Source: Spirochaetaceae bacterium (GTDB taxonomy: Bacteria > Spirochaetota > Spirochaetia > SZUA-6 > Bin103). From it: a stretch of 28,505 nt of DNA. The stretch covers positions 29,638-58,142 of the forward strand of contig JAPPNY010000224.1 of NCBI GenBank assembly GCA_028818385.1, written 5' to 3'. Below are positions 24,513 through 28,505 of the stretch, piece after piece. Position 1 is the first letter of the stretch, and each line of letters begins with the position of its first letter. The notes under the pieces are model-generated. The model worked only from the letters and a program-made list of their open reading frames with translations, was not told the DNA's origin and made no database searches. A program made the position numbers and the translations under genes.

Positions 24513-25050
24513 ACCGGCGCTCGATGCCGATCGTGGTCGGCGGCCCATGGCCCGGAAGCACGACTTCGTGGTCGGCACGGCTGAGCAGCCGCTCGCGGAC
24601 GGACCGCTGCAGCGTGGCCCGACCTTCCGCCGTCGCCGCGCTGCCGATGGCCCCGGCCGCCAGCGTGTCGCCGGTAAAGATCACCGGTGGCAGCGCATAG
24701 CAGACCGAATCTTCGGTGTGACCGGGCGTCGACAGCACCTCGAAGGTGAGCGCGCCGATGCGCAGCGTCTGCCCCCCGGCGACGAGGGTGGTGGGAAGCT
24801 CGGCGACGGCAGCGGCGGCGTAGATCTCGGCGCCGAACACTTTCTGGATCGCGCCCGCGCCCGCGCAGTGGCTGGGGTGAGTATGTGTGAGCATTACCGC
24901 ACTCGGCGGCAGATCGCGCTGCTCGATGTGGCCGACGAGGGCGGCGTTCAGGTAGCCGGGATCGACCAGGACGCTGTAGCCGCCGGCGTCCGGCCCGATC
25001 AGGTAACAGGTGGCGAAGCCACCGACCGCGAAATGCGTGGAGATGGTCAT
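24490..25050 (-). CDS. Metallo-beta-lactamase-fold hydrolase (glyoxalase II-like)
   Basis: Small MBL-fold protein of 186 residues; such proteins hydrolyse thioesters or related bonds using one or two metal ions. Metal motifs are THTHPSH (His56, His58, His61), TPGH (His111), FTGD (Asp128) and LPGHGP (about 167). The Asp of the usual HxHxDH is Ser60, so the second metal site lacks a normal ligand, while all the others are present. This could mean a single-metal enzyme or altered activity. ATG 25050 gives MTISTHFAVGGFATCYLI, the normal first beta strands. It is read after the pentapeptide gene on the same strand (17-base gap) and overlaps the 3' end of the pseudouridine synthase gene tail-to-tail by 23 bases. 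Confidence 0.88.
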   Translation of the reverse strand: MTISTHFAVGGFATCYLIGPDAGGYSVLVDPGYLNAALVGHIEQRDLPPSAVMLTHTHPSHCAGAGAIQKVFGAEIYAAAAVAELPTTLVAGGQTLRIGALTFEVLSTPGHTEDSVCYALPPVIFTGDTLAAGAIGSAATAEGRATLQRSVRERLLSRADHEVVLPGHGPPTTIGIERRFNVHLRD

Positions 25051-25067
25051 CGCGGGTTTCGGGCCGC

Positions 25068-25658
25068 TCAGCGGCGATGCGCTTCGGCCAGGTTGGAGCC
25101 CGGCGTGGCCAAGTCCCCCAGGTCCGCCAGCTCCAGATGCGCGTGATAGAGGTTGCAGTCGTCCATCGTGACCTGCCGCAGCGTGCCGCCGATGAAGCGG
25201 GACGATGTCAGGTCGCAGCTACCGAAGAGCGTGCGGGAGATGGTCGCGGCCACGAAGTTGCAGCGCTGCACGTCGCAGTCGTCGAAATGGCAGTCGCTGA
25301 GCTCGCTGCCGGCCAGGATCACCGCCGCCAGCCGGCAGCCGACGAAGCGGCACTCCGACAGCACGGCGTCGTGCAGGAACACCAGGCTCAGATGGCATCC
25401 TTCGAACGACACCCGTTCCAGCGTGGCTCCGACCAGGCGGGTGCCTACCAGGCGTCGCTCGCGGAGGTGGCGGTCGCGGACCCGCACCCCGCTCACGTCG
25501 ACGTGGGTCAGGTCGGCTCCTTCCGCGAAGCGGCGCCGCGCCCGTCGCTGGTAGGCCTGCTCGTCCGCGACGTGGGCATGGCAGCTATTCTCGCCGGTGA
25601 GCGCCGGCGCCGGGCAGGTGGGTACGGCGCAGGGGGCCGCCTGGGTCATCGCCGTCAC
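25068..25658 (-). CDS. Pentapeptide-repeat protein with Cys/His-rich N-terminus
   Basis: The 196 residues contain roughly 20 tandem pentapeptides (A/C-x-L/F-x-x), from ADLTHVDVSG near residue 48 to LELADLGDLA near 182, which fold as a right-handed square beta-helix. Examples are GTRLVGATLERVSFEGCHL, CRFVGCRLAAVIL and CHFDDCDVQRCNF. The first 30 residues hold CAVPTC and ENSCHAH, a possible small metal site, followed by an Arg-rich helix. Cysteines are unusually frequent in the helix corners. Some family members mimic DNA and protect gyrase; nothing here proves that role. ATG 25658; a second Met at codon 4 is possible. It is divergent from rsgA across fewer than 50 bases and precedes the metallo-hydrolase. 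Confidence 0.82.
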   Translation of the reverse strand: MTAMTQAAPCAVPTCPAPALTGENSCHAHVADEQAYQRRARRRFAEGADLTHVDVSGVRVRDRHLRERRLVGTRLVGATLERVSFEGCHLSLVFLHDAVLSECRFVGCRLAAVILAGSELSDCHFDDCDVQRCNFVAATISRTLFGSCDLTSSRFIGGTLRQVTMDDCNLYHAHLELADLGDLATPGSNLAEAHRR

Positions 25659-25705
25659 CGTATCACGCCTTGCGCGCCCGACGGCCGTTGGGCGACAGTC
25701 GCGCG

Positions 25706-26641
25706 GTGAGCATCATCACGGGACAGGTGCACCGCAGCGGCGGCAGCGTCTACGACGTCGGCGTGGACGGGTCGCTCATGCGCTGCCGGATCAAGGGAAA
25801 GACCCTGGCGGTCGAAGAGCGCGTCCACGCGCCGATCGCCGTGGGCGACTTCCTGGAGATCGAGCCCGATCCCTACGAGGACGCCGCCGGCTGGATCCTG
25901 AATCGGCTGGAGCGCACGACGCAGATCGATCGGTGGAGCCGCAAGCACCGCGCGATGCAGGTGCTTGCCGCCAACGTCGACCAGGTGGCCTGCGTGACCG
26001 CCCCGCGCTCGCCCCCGTTCCGTCCGCGGTTCATCGACCGCCTGCTCGTGTCCGCCGAGCATGCCGGCGTCGAGTCCCTGATCATTCTCAACAAGGCCGA
26101 CCTGGGCATTCCGGCGACGGTGGCTGAGCGCATCGCCGACTTCCGGAGAATGGGCTACCGGGTGCTTGCGTGCTCGGCCGTCACCGGTGAGGGAGTGGCG
26201 GAGGCGCGGGCGGCGCTGGGCTCGGCGTTGACGCTGATGTGCGGTCAGTCGGGGGTGGGAAAATCCAGCTTGTTGAACGCCTGGGATCCCGGCCTGGAGC
26301 TGCGCACCGGCGCGGTGTCGCGCAAGTTCGACCGGGGTGTGCACACGACGATCCGTGCCGAGCTGCTGGAGCTCGCCGACGGAGGGCGCCTGATCGACAG
26401 TCCCGGCATTCGCGAGCTGGAGCTGGGCGCCATCGAGGCGCGCGACATCCGCCACCGTTTTCGCGACTTCCAGCGCTGGCTGCTGCGCTGCGAGTACAGC
26501 GCCTGCCTGTGCGACGGCGAACCGGGCTGCGCGGTGCGCGCGGCAGCGGAGGCGGGCCAGATCCATCCCGACCGCTACGACAGTTACCTGCGGTTGCTGC
26601 GGGAAGTGCTCGATCGAGAGCGCGAGCGAGCGCACGCATGA
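25706..26641 (+). CDS. rsgA: Small ribosomal subunit biogenesis GTPase RsgA
   Basis: Circularly permuted GTPase that checks late 30S assembly. GTG 25706 gives 311 residues beginning with the OB fold (MSIITGQVHRSGGSVYDV, MRCRIKGKTLAVEERVHAPIAVGD split around residue 30). A TTG at 25670 would add 12 Arg-rich residues. GTPase motifs appear in permuted order: NKAD (129-132, G4), GQSGVGKSSL (180-189, G1), DSPG (231-234, G3). The C-terminal zinc knuckle is Cys262, Cys267, Cys269, Cys275; E. coli has Cys-x4-Cys-x-His-x5-Cys with the same spacing, so the histidine is replaced by Cys269. It overlaps mutS2 by ATGA. Confidence 0.95.
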   Translation: MSIITGQVHRSGGSVYDVGVDGSLMRCRIKGKTLAVEERVHAPIAVGDFLEIEPDPYEDAAGWILNRLERTTQIDRWSRKHRAMQVLAANVDQVACVTAPRSPPFRPRFIDRLLVSAEHAGVESLIILNKADLGIPATVAERIADFRRMGYRVLACSAVTGEGVAEARAALGSALTLMCGQSGVGKSSLLNAWDPGLELRTGAVSRKFDRGVHTTIRAELLELADGGRLIDSPGIRELELGAIEARDIRHRFRDFQRWLLRCEYSACLCDGEPGCAVRAAAEAGQIHPDRYDSYLRLLREVLDRERERAHA

Positions 26642-28505
26642 CCGGCTCGACACCCCCGGACGAGGGTCCGGCAGGCGGCCAAACGCGGGCCGTGGAGCTG
26701 CTCGGCCTGCCGGGCGTGCTGGCGCAGGTCGCCGAGTACTGTGCGGGAGAGGAAGGACGGCGCCACGTGCTCGCCAGCCGTGTCTTTGACGACCCGCAGT
26801 CGGTGCTGGCCGAACGGGAGCCTGCGGTGGAGCTGCGGCGCCTGCTGGAGTCGGGCTTCCGTGTGCCCGAGATGGACCTGCCGGAGATCGGCGTGTCGCT
26901 CGGCCGCCTGCGGCGCGGGGCGCAGTGGCTCGATCCGGCGGAGTTGGCGGCCGTCGGACGGCTTGCGGGCACGGCGGAGTCGATCCGCGGGTCACTCGCC
27001 GAGGTCGCCGATCCCGTCGAGCGCCCCGCGCTGTACGCCCTGCACGCCGAGCTGCCGGGGCTGCGATCGCTGGCTGCCGAGGTGCGGCGGGTGGTGGGCG
27101 CGGACGGGACGGTGCAGGACCACGCCATCCCGGAGCTGGCGCGGGTGAAGCGCGACCTGCGGCGGCTGCAGATGCAGATCGAGACGGCGGCCGGGGAGCT
27201 GATGGCCGATCCCGCCCTGCGCGGTTGCTTCAACGGCAGCGTGCCGACCCTGCGCGGCGGTCGGACCGTGGTGCCGCTGAAAGCCACCCACCGCGCCCGC
27301 GTGCCCGGCGTCGTGCACGAGGTGTCGGCGAGCGGCGCCACGCTCTACGTCGAGCCGCTCCGCGACGTGGAGGCCAACAACGCCGTGGTGGCGGCCCGCG
27401 ACCGGTACGCGGCCGAGGTGCGCCGCGTCCTCCACGAGCTGACCGGCGCCGTGGCGCGGGAGCGGCCGGCCCTGGAGCGCGCCGCGGCGGTCACGGCGCG
27501 TTTCGACTGCGTGCAGGCACGGGCGCGCTACGCGCGGGCACACGCGGCCGTCGCCGCACCGGTCGGTCCGCTGGCATTGCACGGAGCTCGCCATCCCGAA
27601 CTTGGCGCGGCCGCGGTGCCGCTGGACGTGAGCATGCCGCCCGAGGCGCACATCCTGGTCATCACGGGGCCCAACACGGGCGGCAAGACGGTCTGCCTGA
27701 AGACGGTGGGGCTGCTCTGCCTGATGAACCAGGCGGGCATGGAGATCCCGGCCGGTCCGGACTCGACCCTGCCGATCTACCGCGGCATCTACGCCGACAT
27801 CGGCGACGAGCAGTCGATCGCCGCCTCCCTGTCCACCTTTTCCGCGCATGTCGAGCATCTGGCCGCCATCGTCCGGGACGCCACCGCGCGTTCGCTGGTG
27901 CTGATCGACGAGCTGGGCACCGGCACCGACCCGGAGGAAGGGATCGCCCTGTCGCGGGCGCTGCTCGACCGGTTCCTGGCCGCGGGAGTGACGGCCATGG
28001 CCACGACCCATCACGGGGCGCTGAAGGTGTACGCCTATACCGAGTGCGGCGTCGCCAACGCCTCGATGGAGTTCGACTCGCGCACGCTGCGGCCGACCTA
28101 CCGGGTCATCGAGGGGATGCCGGGCGAGAGCCACGCGCTGGACATCGCCCGCCGTCACCGGATGCCGGGTGCCGTGATCGAGCGCGCCGCAGGGCTGTTG
28201 GACGCCGGGCGTACCGAGGAGGGCCGGATCATCAACGCGCTGACGCGCCGGCAGCGGGAGCAGGAGCGGGAGGAGCGCGAGTTGCGCGAGCGCGCGGCCG
28301 CGCTTGCCCGGCGGGAGGCCGAGCTGGAAGCGGACCGGGCGGCGCTCACGCAGCGCGAGCGCGAGCAGCACCGGCGGGCCGCCGGCGATCTGAGCCGCTT
28401 TCTGGCCGAGGCGCGCCGCGACGTGGAACGCGCCATCCGATCGGTGCGCGCGACCGCCCAGGCGGGCGCCTCGGAGGCGGGCGGTGCGGCGGACGGCGCC
28501 GAGTG
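26638..28505 (+). CDS. mutS2: Endonuclease MutS2 (partial, runs off the window)
   Basis: MutS-family ATPase with roles in recombination suppression and, in some bacteria, ribosome-collision rescue. ATG 26638 overlaps the rsgA stop; 622 codons are present without a stop, against about 780-790 for the family, so the C-terminal KOW/Smr nuclease part lies beyond the edge. Visible: the core and clamp domains (VELLGLPGVLAQVAEYC, PTLRGGRTVVPLKATHRARVPGVVHEVS, GATLYVEPL), Walker A GPNTGGKT (344-351), DIGDEQSIAASLSTFSAHV, Walker B LVLIDELGTGTDPEEG (about 420-435) and ATTHHGALKVYAY. A highly charged Glu/Arg coiled coil starts near residue 530, after PGESHALDIARR, as in other MutS2 proteins. No mismatch-recognition domain I is present, distinguishing it from MutS. 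Confidence 0.95.
   Translation, partial: MTGSTPPDEGPAGGQTRAVELLGLPGVLAQVAEYCAGEEGRRHVLASRVFDDPQSVLAEREPAVELRRLLESGFRVPEMDLPEIGVSLGRLRRGAQWLDPAELAAVGRLAGTAESIRGSLAEVADPVERPALYALHAELPGLRSLAAEVRRVVGADGTVQDHAIPELARVKRDLRRLQMQIETAAGELMADPALRGCFNGSVPTLRGGRTVVPLKATHRARVPGVVHEVSASGATLYVEPLRDVEANNAVVAARDRYAAEVRRVLHELTGAVARERPALERAAAVTARFDCVQARARYARAHAAVAAPVGPLALHGARHPELGAAAVPLDVSMPPEAHILVITGPNTGGKTVCLKTVGLLCLMNQAGMEIPAGPDSTLPIYRGIYADIGDEQSIAASLSTFSAHVEHLAAIVRDATARSLVLIDELGTGTDPEEGIALSRALLDRFLAAGVTAMATTHHGALKVYAYTECGVANASMEFDSRTLRPTYRVIEGMPGESHALDIARRHRMPGAVIERAAGLLDAGRTEEGRIINALTRRQREQEREERELRERAAALARREAELEADRAALTQREREQHRRAAGDLSRFLAEARRDVERAIRSVRATAQAGASEAGGAADGAE

Noticed and set aside
26992..28371. 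459-residue minus-strand frame
   Set aside because: Antisense to mutS2, which has Walker A and B motifs in the plus-strand frame.

Overview
The window is a dense, very GC-rich chromosomal segment carrying mostly conserved housekeeping genes. There are no insertion sequences, CRISPR arrays or phage genes. The order mltG-like, dnaG, rpoD, coiled-coil/zinc-ribbon protein, TPR membrane protein, mreB, mreC, mreD, PBP2, rodA matches, as I recall it, the Treponema pallidum region around TP0492-TP0501. A high-GC member of the Spirochaetes (probably Spirochaetales, perhaps an uncultured lineage) is therefore the best guess. This rests on gene order and protein character, not on a search.

Layout. Positions 1-225 hold no convincing gene, only GC-rich stem-loops. 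Positions 226-4799 carry mltG, primase (dnaG) and the primary sigma factor (rpoD), followed by a coiled-coil zinc-ribbon protein at 4876-5835. Class A RNase P RNA (rnpB) lies at about 5925-6390, closed by a perfect 12-bp P1 helix. Positions 6424-13256 form the rod-shape and elongasome cluster: TPR protein, mreB, mreC, mreD, mrdA (PBP2) and rodA. rodA runs tail-to-tail into mazG on the minus strand. A lone KAS III-type condensing enzyme (14085-15128) follows, then two minus-strand genes: an HNH endonuclease and an N-acetylmuramoyl-L-alanine amidase.

A tRNA-Val(UAC) at 16919-16991 is followed after 7 nt by a tightly packed four-gene unit: an ArsP/DUF318-type permease with a His/Asp-rich loop, a TIGR03943 partner, a membrane-anchored Ig-like/beta-propeller protein and a DCC thiol-disulfide protein. 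Next come pdxS and pdxT (PLP synthase) with a YggS-type PLP-binding protein, a small exported or membrane protein and an RluD-type pseudouridine synthase. A minus-strand pair follows (metallo-beta-lactamase fold and pentapeptide repeat). The window ends with rsgA and mutS2, the latter cut by the window edge.

How they work together. mltG, mreBCD, PBP2, RodA and the amidase all act on cell-wall synthesis or remodelling. dnaG and rpoD form a replication/transcription pair. pdxS, pdxT and yggS make and manage pyridoxal phosphate. RsgA, RluD, RNase P and tRNA-Val belong to translation.

The most unusual signal is not a gene. Short tandem duplications, mostly with a 15-16 bp period, recur at gene junctions and starts (1274, 4814, 5873, 7407, 15801, 23095) and inside a few genes. 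At 4814-4878 the repeat unit itself is a Shine-Dalgarno plus start codon, giving four ribosome-binding modules in a row. Other oddities are a 190-bp convergent overlap of rodA and mazG in which each gene reads antisense through the other's end, and altered zinc-ligand residues in three proteins.
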